The position numbers were made by a program, and so were the translations under genes. Positions 1-8,845 of a stretch of DNA of 64,000 nucleotides are shown here, piece after piece. Origin of the DNA: JBBTTE01 sp038064375 (GTDB lineage Bacteria; Patescibacteriota; Saccharimonadia; Saccharimonadales; UBA4665). Positions within the stretch are counted from its first letter, which is position 1. Every line of letters begins with the position of its first letter. Location: positions 620,001-684,000 of the forward strand of contig JBBTTF010000001.1 in NCBI GenBank assembly GCA_038064375.1. The letters are read 5' to 3'. Below the pieces are notes generated by a model, which was not told the DNA's origin, searched no databases, and saw only the letters and a program-made list of their open reading frames with translations.

Positions 1-840
1 TGACTGAACGAACAGTAGTATGACTAGCGAGAAGCTACCCACCACCAAGAGCACGACAATGCCCAATATTTTTTGATAATACTTGGTAGTGATTACGTTC
101 CTTAAATCGTACTGCCTTATCAGTTTTGATTTGATAAGTCCGACGTAAGAATCGAACACCAAGAAGTAGTACAAACCTAGCAAAAATGATATAGCAAAGC
201 CGACTCCAACATTTTTATAACATTCGATTAGCGGCAAGTCGGCAAAGTACCTAAGTTGAACTGCGCCAATCGCATACCCACCAGTGGCTGCAACAAGATT
301 CCTCATAAATGACTTGATAGGGAATAGCTCGGCCTTTTTATACAGTCCTTCTGGGTCATCAGTCTCACCGGTCTGAAAATAGTTGTTTAGGGGCGTAAAG
401 AGCTTTTGTGTAAAGAGGAATGAAAGACCGCCAACTACTGGCACTTCCCAGAAGTACGCAAAAGCCAACACGGTCACCTGCATATTATTAAGACCCATCA
501 TTAGATATTGGTATGCGGGGCCAACTAGCCAGTACCAAACAGATGTGCCGGCCCAATCGATCAACATAACTTGTATGCGCCTACTAAGATAATGATTGTA
601 GTGCCAACCAGCCGTCAGTAGTATGCCGTTTGTCAGGCTAAGTACTAATGACCAACCAAGAAAAACTCCCCAGCCAAATGGATTACCGGTAAGCATAGCC
701 CACAGCACATAGCCACAAGCCAAGAGAATACTGGATAACATAAGTAATAAGCAGGCAAATACTACTCGGTGGGCCTTAACAGATTTTGAGACCCGTTTAT
801 TGAGTCCTGACTTTGTTTGTTTTTGAATATTTTGCAGCAT
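1..840 (-). CDS. Partial multi-pass membrane protein of unknown function (C-terminus outside window)
   Basis: An open frame starts at an ATG at 840 and stays open to the window edge, giving 280 residues with no stop. It begins MLQNIQKQTKSG, has a basic cytoplasmic N-terminus, and shows at least four hydrophobic segments (near residues 25-50, 60-80, 115-150 and 255-280). I recognise no family. It follows the Cache-sensor gene by 16 nt on the same strand and probably shares its transcript. An output function for that sensor is possible but nothing in the sequence shows it. Confidence 0.75.
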   Translation of the reverse strand, partial: MLQNIQKQTKSGLNKRVSKSVKAHRVVFACLLLMLSSILLACGYVLWAMLTGNPFGWGVFLGWSLVLSLTNGILLTAGWHYNHYLSRRIQVMLIDWAGTSVWYWLVGPAYQYLMMGLNNMQVTVLAFAYFWEVPVVGGLSFLFTQKLFTPLNNYFQTGETDDPEGLYKKAELFPIKSFMRNLVAATGGYAIGAVQLRYFADLPLIECYKNVGVGFAISFLLGLYYFLVFDSYVGLIKSKLIRQYDLRNVITTKYYQKILGIVVLLVVGSFSLVILLFVQS

Positions 841-856
841 GTCGATCTTGCAGATC

Positions 857-2515
857 TTAATCTAGTTGCTTTGCTAAGTAGCGCGCTATCAGGTACGCCG
901 GCAGTATTGATACCATCAACAGCACAGCCGTCACGATGAACGTTAGCTGAACAGAGCGACCAGCAGCCTGTAATATTGACACTTGAGGCTGACCCACAAA
1001 CAACATTCCTACAACACTTTGGTCGAGATCTTTGAGCGGCACATAGACCGCGAGGAATTGACGGTTCAGAATACCTAGAGTGCCTTTGTATGCCTTGGAG
1101 TCATGCAAAACAGTCTTGTTCACAGACGGACTAGTTTCTTTTACTCCGACCCAACGCGAAGTGCCATCAGGTGCAATAAAGGTTGTCGCAGATCGGACGT
1201 TGCCTGAATATATTGAACTATCCAGACCTGTAGACTTCTTAATTCCGTCTACGAATGCATTGTCGGCTACAAGGCCAACAACAGCAGCACCCACGATGTT
1301 TCCACCCGAATCGCGGATTGGAGTCGCAGATTTTATATATACCAAAGGTGCCAGAACGCCAGCTTTAGAGCTAACGGTCGAGCCTGACTGACCAGTTAGC
1401 GCACGTCGTATTAGTGTATCCGAAGATAAGGAGTCTCCCCAGCGATCTGGATCTTCTGCTCTTAGTAAGACCTGTCCAGCGTTAGTTGTAATAACCAGCG
1501 ACGATTGTTTCTTATCATGCAAAAAGCTTGTGGTTGTGTTAACCAATCGATCGTGATCCTTAGCTACAATAGCTGCAGCTATGTCAGGGTTGCTTGCCAC
1601 AGACTCACTGTTGGCTAGCGTTTCGGCCTTTTTACCGTCAATTGCATAGCCCAAAACGCTTGCAGCAGTGCTGAGGTTATCGAGTGAAGCCTTTTGGACA
1701 TTGTTGGTTAACAAATATGTGAAGCTGGCCGTCGTAAGTAAGAAAATGGCCAGTGTTAGGGACGTGAATATCATAAATAACTGGGATATAAAACGGCGCG
1801 TGAGATACCTCCAGACCCATCTTCCCAGCACTATGACTGCTAGTAAGAGCAAGATGTGCTCGATAATCCAGACCGAGGCAAACGGTGCCACAAACCTAGC
1901 TATCAATGGATTGCTGCTGGCCTCCCACAATTGCCTGAGCGACGTAAGCTCAAACGCAAACAGTAGCAGGAAGGAGACAGCTACCGGCCTAAGGTGTCTT
2001 TCGAGGCCAGTGGTTGCGCGGCGCCAGTAGAGGCCCGCTATAGTCAAAGCACCTAGCGGCGGCAATATATGCAAAAGACCACTAACACCTGAGAACCCAA
2101 CCACAGCCGGCGCTTTTGTGGTCGGGTTGTCGACCTGATCTGGTGGTTCTGTAGAAGCTACGCCTTTTGTGTATTCCGACTCATCAAGTCCCGCCAGCTT
2201 GGGTTTAAGCTGAAGCGGGTCGATAAGCTGACCGACTATTACCGCAATGTATCCAAGAATACGAAGAACCAAAGCAATATTCTCTGATGCATCTCCAAAT
2301 ATTGAGTTGCCCAAAACTGATTGCTCGATAATAGTCGCCGAAACTACAAAAGATAATGCTAATAGCAAGAAACCAAGCCAATTGACTGCCTCTCTTAGCT
2401 GCTTTTTTGCTGTCCACGCATCAAAGTGCAGCCAAAAGACTGCAAAGAACACTAAAGCCGCAAACAGGCTAATAGCAAAGTGTATGTTTTGTCCAAAAAA
2501 CTGGATCGGAAGCAT
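857..2515 (-). CDS. Membrane sensor protein with Cache-like extracytoplasmic domain, no output domain
   Basis: The 552-residue protein has an N-terminal half with about seven hydrophobic segments, then a transmembrane helix near 245-270, an extracytoplasmic region of about 240 residues, and a last transmembrane helix near 520-545. The extracytoplasmic part resembles single-Cache ligand-binding domains of chemoreceptors and sensor kinases: it has VLLRAEDPDRWGDSL followed by TPIRDSGGNIVGAAVVGL, typical of that fold. The chain ends at IARYLAKQLD, where a HAMP domain would normally begin, so there is no kinase, methyl-accepting or cyclase module. It may signal through a partner, possibly the next gene. 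Membership of the Cache superfamily is a judgement from motif style. Confidence 0.65.
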   Translation of the reverse strand: MLPIQFFGQNIHFAISLFAALVFFAVFWLHFDAWTAKKQLREAVNWLGFLLLALSFVVSATIIEQSVLGNSIFGDASENIALVLRILGYIAVIVGQLIDPLQLKPKLAGLDESEYTKGVASTEPPDQVDNPTTKAPAVVGFSGVSGLLHILPPLGALTIAGLYWRRATTGLERHLRPVAVSFLLLFAFELTSLRQLWEASSNPLIARFVAPFASVWIIEHILLLLAVIVLGRWVWRYLTRRFISQLFMIFTSLTLAIFLLTTASFTYLLTNNVQKASLDNLSTAASVLGYAIDGKKAETLANSESVASNPDIAAAIVAKDHDRLVNTTTSFLHDKKQSSLVITTNAGQVLLRAEDPDRWGDSLSSDTLIRRALTGQSGSTVSSKAGVLAPLVYIKSATPIRDSGGNIVGAAVVGLVADNAFVDGIKKSTGLDSSIYSGNVRSATTFIAPDGTSRWVGVKETSPSVNKTVLHDSKAYKGTLGILNRQFLAVYVPLKDLDQSVVGMLFVGQPQVSILQAAGRSVQLTFIVTAVLLMVSILPAYLIARYLAKQLD

Positions 2516-2590
2516 TTATGTACCCACCAACTAGCTACTATTTCTCATTAATAATACCTTAAGCACAGTCATTATCATAGTTGTTTATCC

Positions 2591-4825
2591 CTATAAACCA
2601 TTCATAATATTAATGATCTGTCGCTCGCTCAAAACCCCAACAACAATGCGCTTTATAACGCCTTCTCGGTTTACAAAATAGTGCATTGGCAGGCTCTGAA
2701 CTCCGTAGCTGTTGCTGAGCGTGCTGTCAGGATCGACTAGCCAGTTAAGGCTTAGACCTGATATGCTCGTGTATGCCTGCACTCTCGGTGCACCTTCCTG
2801 TAAGGCTACTGGTATGATGTTAAACTTTTCTTTGGTCTGTAGCCTCGACAATACAGCCAGCTGTTCGGCGGTGGTAGGCGACCAAGTCGACCCAAAAGAT
2901 ATCAAAGTAGGCTTGCCTAACACATCAGCCGTGCGAAATACTTTGCCATTTGTGGTTTCAAGCTTGAAGTCTGATATCTGCTTGCCGACTAGCGTGCCTT
3001 GTCCTGTCGATGATTGCCGGATTGGATCGCTATCGCTGACACTAACCAATTGAACAGCAAACGAGGGCAGGGGAAGATGGAAAGAGCCAATATTAATACC
3101 TGTTAGAGGCTTAAGCTCCAGCCTCGCAGTAAGCGGCTTGGAATGACTTGTTTCAAAAATACTACTTATAAGCGTTTCGTGCTTAGCTGCCGTAGCTTTA
3201 AGGTAATACTTGCCAGGTGGAAGCAAGATCGTAAACTCACCTCGACCGTTCGTCTTTTGAGGATTGTGTTGACCGTATGATTCTCCGTCCCACAAAACCC
3301 ATGTCTGCGAGTCTGGCTCAAGGTAGTAGAGTGACACCTCGCTCTGTAGGGGCTTACCAGTTTTCTTGTCCACTGTCTTCGCCGTTCCATACACATTAAC
3401 GGTATTAAGTGCTTTGGTCGTCTTACTACCCGCACCATCAATTGATTCAGCAACCAAGCTGTACTTACCCGGCTGACTGAAACTTATAACTCCTGACCAC
3501 AAACCAGTATCTGGTGACTTAGTAAGGGTAAAGACTTGCTTTTTGCTTTTGGCGCCGTCATATATTGCATTGATTTTTATGGAGGTTGGGCCGCCAACAG
3601 CGCTAAGTGTAAGCTTTTGGTCAACACCTACTAGAGACGAGATTGTGCCCTCACTGTCAGGTGCCAAAATCTGTGGTCCAAGAGTAAGGATATTACCGCC
3701 AACAATCGGCGGCAAACGATCAATCACTAAGACCTTTATTGGCGACAGGCCGGTGTTGCCAGAAATATCAGTGGCGCGCACAAGCAAATCATAGTTACCC
3801 TCCTCGAGATTGACTGGCCTAAAACTGAATGTTGCATGTGTTCTGCCAAGACCAACAGCCTCGTCGACAGGCAACCAGTTTTTTCCACCATCTGTAGAGT
3901 ATTCAATACGAGCTAGGGCATTGTTATCATCTGCAACTCCATCAATCTTAGGAGCCGCCTTAACGGCTTTAGGTATTAAAGTTGTCATACTTACTGTCGG
4001 TGGCGTCCTTTCAGCTGGTTTTGACAACAACTGGATTGGACTAGTGCTTATTGTAGCCGCTGTCTTTGGCTGCGAAGCCACTACCTTCGCGCTCGTGATG
4101 AATGTCCCGTCGTCAGATGATACGGTATTTCCTTCGGCATCACTGCTCAAAACCTTATAGTGGTAGGCTGTGCTTGGGCTCAGGCCAGTGATTGTTGCGC
4201 TATGTGAAGTCACCATAGAACTATCGAGGGCAGTCGTTTTGCCGTAGCTGGCCGTAGTTCCATATTCGATTTGTGAAGTTCCGGGGATTGTAGTGTTCCA
4301 TGTAACATGCACGCTGTTGTCTGTCGGCGCAGACAAGTTCACATTCGAAACAGCTATGGTTGCTCCGCTTGTTGTAACGTCCGTGTTGCCAGAACACGCA
4401 ATAGCATTACTCCCAAAAAAGTCGTCAGAGGCCTCTACTATCCATGATGTTACGTCAGTTGCTAGGTTAACCGACGAAAGCACAAAGAACTCTTGGTCGT
4501 ATGGACTAGGCAAGTTGCCAGTCGTAAAAGTTACGCTGCTGGCTGTAGCATTTGGGCTCCAGCCAGTTGCCGATCCACTTTGGACCGTGAACACGCCATC
4601 ACCGGGCGCCGTCACCCTAAGCCAGCGGATCGGATTTGAGCTGTTGTTAGTGACATTAAGCCCAAAAAAAGTGTCAGTCCCTACGTCGGCATAGTTTGGC
4701 GAGACTGAAACCAAACATTCTTCGAGAACTGCACGGGCCTTCGGTGAGGGTATTATGGCAATCGACAGGCTTATAACAAGTAACGAAACCCAGATTCTAC
4801 CATGCCACACCCTTGGAATTTTCAT
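2591..4825 (-). CDS. Secreted FN3/Ig-like multidomain protein with C-terminal cysteine-less thioredoxin fold
   Basis: This 744-residue protein starts with a clear signal peptide (MKIPRVWHGRIWVSLLVISL...ARA, about 32 residues). A fibronectin-III-like domain lies near 160-245 (LSPSTAYHYKVLSSDAEGNT), followed by Ig-like or cadherin-like domains, a carboxypeptidase-regulatory-like domain near 490-570 (GEFTILLPPGKYYLKATAA), and a TlpA/AhpC-like thioredoxin fold from about 615 to the end. The redox motif that normally reads WCxxC is here STWSPTTAEQL, so both cysteines are missing and it cannot act as a disulfide oxidoreductase in the usual way. The C-terminal fold may bind rather than catalyse. It sits in a run of surface-protein genes on the same strand. 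Confidence 0.7.
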   Translation of the reverse strand: MKIPRVWHGRIWVSLLVISLSIAIIPSPKARAVLEECLVSVSPNYADVGTDTFFGLNVTNNSSNPIRWLRVTAPGDGVFTVQSGSATGWSPNATASSVTFTTGNLPSPYDQEFFVLSSVNLATDVTSWIVEASDDFFGSNAIACSGNTDVTTSGATIAVSNVNLSAPTDNSVHVTWNTTIPGTSQIEYGTTASYGKTTALDSSMVTSHSATITGLSPSTAYHYKVLSSDAEGNTVSSDDGTFITSAKVVASQPKTAATISTSPIQLLSKPAERTPPTVSMTTLIPKAVKAAPKIDGVADDNNALARIEYSTDGGKNWLPVDEAVGLGRTHATFSFRPVNLEEGNYDLLVRATDISGNTGLSPIKVLVIDRLPPIVGGNILTLGPQILAPDSEGTISSLVGVDQKLTLSAVGGPTSIKINAIYDGAKSKKQVFTLTKSPDTGLWSGVISFSQPGKYSLVAESIDGAGSKTTKALNTVNVYGTAKTVDKKTGKPLQSEVSLYYLEPDSQTWVLWDGESYGQHNPQKTNGRGEFTILLPPGKYYLKATAAKHETLISSIFETSHSKPLTARLELKPLTGINIGSFHLPLPSFAVQLVSVSDSDPIRQSSTGQGTLVGKQISDFKLETTNGKVFRTADVLGKPTLISFGSTWSPTTAEQLAVLSRLQTKEKFNIIPVALQEGAPRVQAYTSISGLSLNWLVDPDSTLSNSYGVQSLPMHYFVNREGVIKRIVVGVLSERQIINIMNGL

Positions 4826-4874
4826 ATAATTTTTTCGTTAAAACTTAAGCATATTGTACCATGCAGCTATTACC

Positions 4875-7721
4875 TTATTGTGTTAGCTGATAGCTCATTG
4901 AGCTTCCCTTATAAATCGTCACACTTTGACCAGCAACGGCAATTCTTTGTGCAAACCTAAACTGAACTGTCCCTGGTGTTGCGCCATTCTGTACAAATCC
5001 ACTGATACGCATCACGCCTCGACCGCTTGCTGTTCTAGCGACGTCACAGTTCGTGTTAGACGTGATCAAGCTGCAGGCTGACGTGGCAGTAGCCGATCCG
5101 TTCGCTAGCGGCGCCTCACCAGCGACATTAATTGCGGTTGCTGTAGCCGCGGCAATGCTCCACCTAATATCTGCCGTTGTATTTGGCGCATTGAAGGCAA
5201 TGACAGCAGTAAAAGTATAGTAACCGTTGGCAGCAACAGGGAAAGACAAGTCAGTCGCGTCCGTCAAAGCTGAGCTGTTTGTCACATTTTGGTCGGCAGT
5301 TTTTGCGACAGATAATGCGCCTAAACAGTTTCTCCATGCGCCGTTCTCATAACACCTAAAGTTGGCCGAGCTTGAGTTGTAATATATTGCTCCATCCGTT
5401 CCTGTCGGGTCTCCGGCACTTGTGCCTATACCAACCACTAGCAGTGTTGGAGTGGCCGCACCAGCCGCCGGCCCAACTACGATTCTATTATTCGTGCTAT
5501 CTATATTAAATACGTCGACGCTGGACGCATTCTGAACATTGAACTCAGTTGTGCTGGTAGATCGGAGCGTTAGACCGGAGCTGCTGATAATAGTCGAAGC
5601 ATTGCCTGACGAGTTGCCAAACAAAAGTCGTCCTGCAGTATTGCGGTATGCTATATCACCTGCAACTGCATCGCTAAACCAAGCGCCGGGTGACGGTACA
5701 TAAGCTATCCAAGGATTAGAGCCCGCACCACCAGAACCAATGCCTGAAGCGCCGGTTGTTGGCATATCGATCCATGTTGAGTTGCCACAACATGTAAAGT
5801 TAGATATAGCGCCACCGCCCGGTAAGTTAATTGTGCCGCTAAACGTCTTGTCTCCTGCGAAAGTTTGTGCGCCTGTTGTCACCAGTCCACGCGCCGAGCC
5901 ACCAGCATCCGGTAAGTTAAGTGTTGCAGTGCCGCCAAGAGCTACTGAGGATGCTTGCCAGTTAATATCTGTTCCGCTTGTTCCGAGCGCGAGACTAACG
6001 GAGGAGTTAGCTAGCTTGGTATTTGTGATGGCGCTGGGCTGGACCGTGAGCACACCGCTACTTGTGACTGCCGCGTCACCACTTATATTCGAATCTAGTA
6101 ACACGGTACCAGTTGAGTCAGGGAAGGTAATGGTTCTGTTTGTCGTTGGGTCCGTAAAGGCAAACGTGGTACGCACATCATTATTAGTTGCCCCTTCAAA
6201 CATCAGCGGCGTGCCACCCCTCAGCTCACCGATAAATGTAAGCCCATCTGTTGCTGCGTCACCTAGAGTAACGTCGCCATTTGACAAGAAACTACCAGCC
6301 AAAGTCAAACCACCGCCAGCCGTAAAGTCAGTGCCACCATTACCGATGTTGAGTATCAAGTTGCTGTTGGCATCCTGCGTACCTGCCAGCGTGTGCGCAC
6401 CTAAAGTATCGGTTGGATTATCGAAGGTGATCCCGCCATTGGCTGCTAAAGCACCACTAAACGTACCTGTACCGCCAGTTATTGTTGTTACACCCGCCGT
6501 ACCAATTGTGCCGGATGTAGTAATTGCATCTGCGCCAACGTCTATCGCACCAAAGCCTGTAGCAATTGAGCCGAGATTGAGCACACCAGTACCTGTTATA
6601 GCTGTTGCTACTGCATCATCAGTATCCACAAGTGCAGCATCCTTACCATTAAGTAAATTGAACTCATTTGCATCCACTGTTGTGCCGTTCAGTACTATAG
6701 TTGACGCAGCGCTACCAGTGAGAGTTAACGATGCGCCAGCACTGCCAATAGCAGTATTGCCTGTGGAGTTGATTGTTGCTGAGGTAAGGCCAGAGCTAAA
6801 CGTCTTTAAGCCAGCGAAAGATTGAGTACCGGTAGTTACCATGCCAGGGTTTGTGCCATCTGCCGGTCCAAATGTAATGGTGTTGCCGGCGATCGAAGCT
6901 CCATTAGGTTGAGACGAGCCGGAGAATGTTCCAACGGTGGTAACAGCTGTAACCACTGCCGTACATGCTCCGCCAGTAGTTATACCGCCGGCTATGACCG
7001 GATTTTGCAAGTACTGCCCACCAGTACATGTTGTGTTGGCACCAGCAACGCCGTTAAGTCTGTAGGCCGATCCAGACACGACATTAATATCACCATTAAC
7101 ATCTAATGTGTAGGCCCCAAGAGCACCACCGATCTTAAGCGTGCCGGTCAAGTTTGCCGCAGAACTAATTGTCTGTCCGTTAATCAAGCCAGAGGTTAAC
7201 GTACCACTAGAGATATTGATGTTACCAGACTGCGTAACGCCGAGTTGAACAATATTGTTACTACTGACGCCACCTACGGTATCAGCGTTTTTAGCGTATG
7301 GAACAGAACCCATCTGCACCCTAGGGCTCATGTAGCCAGCCGCATCCGCATTAAACCTGACGGCTAGGTACAATGAAGGGTTGGCGTTAAAGTCCGGCAG
7401 TGGCGTCGCCGAACCAAGATTAGTCTGGAATACGCCATTGGTGACCGTCACACTCTTGGTGAGCTCGTGCCATTTGTCATGTACTCCGTCGCTCGGCGCA
7501 CCTAGCGTAGGACTGTCATACAAAACAAAGTCAAAATTATATGTACCATTAGAGACGTTTGTTCCGTCCGAGTTTACAACTTTACCTTGGAAGCTAATAA
7601 TATCCGGATTTGCCGCCTTAACAGGTATAGAAATGCTTAGTGCCAGCCAAGCAAACAGCAACACCGGCGCCAAAAACCAGCGCCAAAAAGCTGTCCGTGA
7701 TTTCCTGCTATTTTTTCCCAG
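4875..7721 (-). CDS. Large secreted tail-fibre-like adhesin
   Basis: The protein has about 948 residues if translation starts at the CTG at 7721, or 932 from the TTG at 7673. I prefer the upstream start: the 16 extra residues supply the basic n-region (KNSRKSR) that the hydrophobic signal peptide otherwise lacks, and a GAGG site lies 9 nt before the CTG; the TTG has no ribosome site. After the signal peptide comes a domain beginning ISFQGKVV that ends VQMGSVPYAKNADTVGG, then long Gly/Thr/Ala-rich beta repeats including GTQSFAGLKTF and GAQTFAGDKTF, and a C-terminal beta-sandwich-like domain of about 140 residues. This architecture resembles bacterial fibrous adhesins and phage tail fibres. A role in attachment to a host cell is inferred. 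Confidence 0.6.
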   Translation of the reverse strand: MGKNSRKSRTAFWRWFLAPVLLFAWLALSISIPVKAANPDIISFQGKVVNSDGTNVSNGTYNFDFVLYDSPTLGAPSDGVHDKWHELTKSVTVTNGVFQTNLGSATPLPDFNANPSLYLAVRFNADAAGYMSPRVQMGSVPYAKNADTVGGVSSNNIVQLGVTQSGNINISSGTLTSGLINGQTISSAANLTGTLKIGGALGAYTLDVNGDINVVSGSAYRLNGVAGANTTCTGGQYLQNPVIAGGITTGGACTAVVTAVTTVGTFSGSSQPNGASIAGNTITFGPADGTNPGMVTTGTQSFAGLKTFSSGLTSATINSTGNTAIGSAGASLTLTGSAASTIVLNGTTVDANEFNLLNGKDAALVDTDDAVATAITGTGVLNLGSIATGFGAIDVGADAITTSGTIGTAGVTTITGGTGTFSGALAANGGITFDNPTDTLGAHTLAGTQDANSNLILNIGNGGTDFTAGGGLTLAGSFLSNGDVTLGDAATDGLTFIGELRGGTPLMFEGATNNDVRTTFAFTDPTTNRTITFPDSTGTVLLDSNISGDAAVTSSGVLTVQPSAITNTKLANSSVSLALGTSGTDINWQASSVALGGTATLNLPDAGGSARGLVTTGAQTFAGDKTFSGTINLPGGGAISNFTCCGNSTWIDMPTTGASGIGSGGAGSNPWIAYVPSPGAWFSDAVAGDIAYRNTAGRLLFGNSSGNASTIISSSGLTLRSTSTTEFNVQNASSVDVFNIDSTNNRIVVGPAAGAATPTLLVVGIGTSAGDPTGTDGAIYYNSSSANFRCYENGAWRNCLGALSVAKTADQNVTNSSALTDATDLSFPVAANGYYTFTAVIAFNAPNTTADIRWSIAAATATAINVAGEAPLANGSATATSACSLITSNTNCDVARTASGRGVMRISGFVQNGATPGTVQFRFAQRIAVAGQSVTIYKGSSMSYQLTQ

Positions 7722-7792
7722 CGTTTTTATCCTCAGTACTTACGCTTTTATAATACGCCCATAGGGGAAGCATAACAAGCTTAATGGCCGAT

Positions 7793-8845
7793 TTATTTGG
7801 TCTGTTTTTTGCCTTTTAATTTGGGTGATTTTTTAGATTTCTTTTTGGGTTTTTCGGTAGCTCGCTTTGCGACTTGCTTTTTATAAACCACTTTTGGCAC
7901 TGGCTTGGGCCTTGAGCGTCTGTGCATCTCGTATTTCCAAGCCTTAAAAATTATGAAAACAATGAGTGCTGTTGTCGCTATAAACGCCACAATTGCTGCC
8001 CAGTTTACCAGATACAACGTATAACTTTTGGCCGTGAAGCTGTTGATCCCATCATATCTGTAGTAAACGTCTAGTCGATAAAACTTAGGCCAAATACCTT
8101 CTTTTGCGACACTCTTTAGGCTCACGGGGAGTTGGCGATATGTTTCTGGCAAAACATACGACGAAGCCTCGTTGATAACACCTTGGCTGACAACATTGCC
8201 ACGCGGCGAAACTATCTTAACAATACCCCTTGGAACAACCTGAACATTTCCGGTATTTTTGAACCTTAGAGTGATTTGTGACGGCAATTGACCCCATCCA
8301 ACATCATATTTGACGCCTTTGAGAGAAAGGTCGTACTTTTCGCCGCCAACTTTAGTCGCAAAAATCAAAGACGACAGTTCTTGCTTAACGTTGACCTTGT
8401 TGCCGCCAACGTCGTCTTTGGTGTTTACGGAGGCGACTACTGCTCCATAGTGTCCGCCAGGGGTCAACGAAACATCATTGATAATTGTCGCCTGAACAGT
8501 TGATGACTGGGTAGGTTCTAGCACCAAGTCACTGACCGACAACCTAAGCCACGTCGCTAGACCATATTTTTTTGCTAGTGTGCTGGCATTGTTACCAGAG
8601 AACACCAGTCCACCAGTCTCGTTTAATGTGCCGAAGTTAAGGACATTCAAGTGAAAGTTTTGGGTTTTGCTTGATCTGTTAGTGATTGTCAGATCAACTG
8701 TCTTGGTTGGCTCATTCGACTCAACTCTCACAGTCTGCAAAAACGGGACAATAGTTACTTGAGAAGTTGGCTGCGCCAAGGCTTCAGACTGATTGGCTGA
8801 CACTACGGCTACGACAATAGCTAGCGTAATGACCGCTATCTTCAC
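7793..8845 (-). CDS. Membrane-anchored Ig-like protein, WxL-interacting (DUF916/DUF3324)-like, paralogue C
   Basis: I place the start at the GTG at 8845, giving 350 residues. An AAGGTG site lies 7 nt upstream and the GTG overlaps the stop of the previous gene as GTGA, whereas the longer frame upstream reads implausible Cys/Trp-rich sequence. The protein has a signal peptide (KIAVITLAIVVAVVSA), two beta-sandwich domains (ITNRSSKTQNFHLNVLNFG; then TLRFKNTGNVQVVPRG), a transmembrane helix near 290-312 and a very basic Lys-rich tail. The order matches the two upstream paralogues but the sequence is clearly diverged. It resembles Gram-positive proteins that partner WxL surface proteins; this is a structural analogy, not a confirmed match. 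Confidence 0.6.
   Translation of the reverse strand: MKIAVITLAIVVAVVSANQSEALAQPTSQVTIVPFLQTVRVESNEPTKTVDLTITNRSSKTQNFHLNVLNFGTLNETGGLVFSGNNASTLAKKYGLATWLRLSVSDLVLEPTQSSTVQATIINDVSLTPGGHYGAVVASVNTKDDVGGNKVNVKQELSSLIFATKVGGEKYDLSLKGVKYDVGWGQLPSQITLRFKNTGNVQVVPRGIVKIVSPRGNVVSQGVINEASSYVLPETYRQLPVSLKSVAKEGIWPKFYRLDVYYRYDGINSFTAKSYTLYLVNWAAIVAFIATTALIVFIIFKAWKYEMHRRSRPKPVPKVVYKKQVAKRATEKPKKKSKKSPKLKGKKQTK

Noticed and set aside
5740..6825. A 361-codon open frame on the plus strand inside the adhesin gene
   Set aside because: It is antisense to a repetitive, Gly/Thr/Ala-rich gene; its Val/Pro/Ser-rich composition is the mirror of that bias, and it has no ribosome site or known domain.
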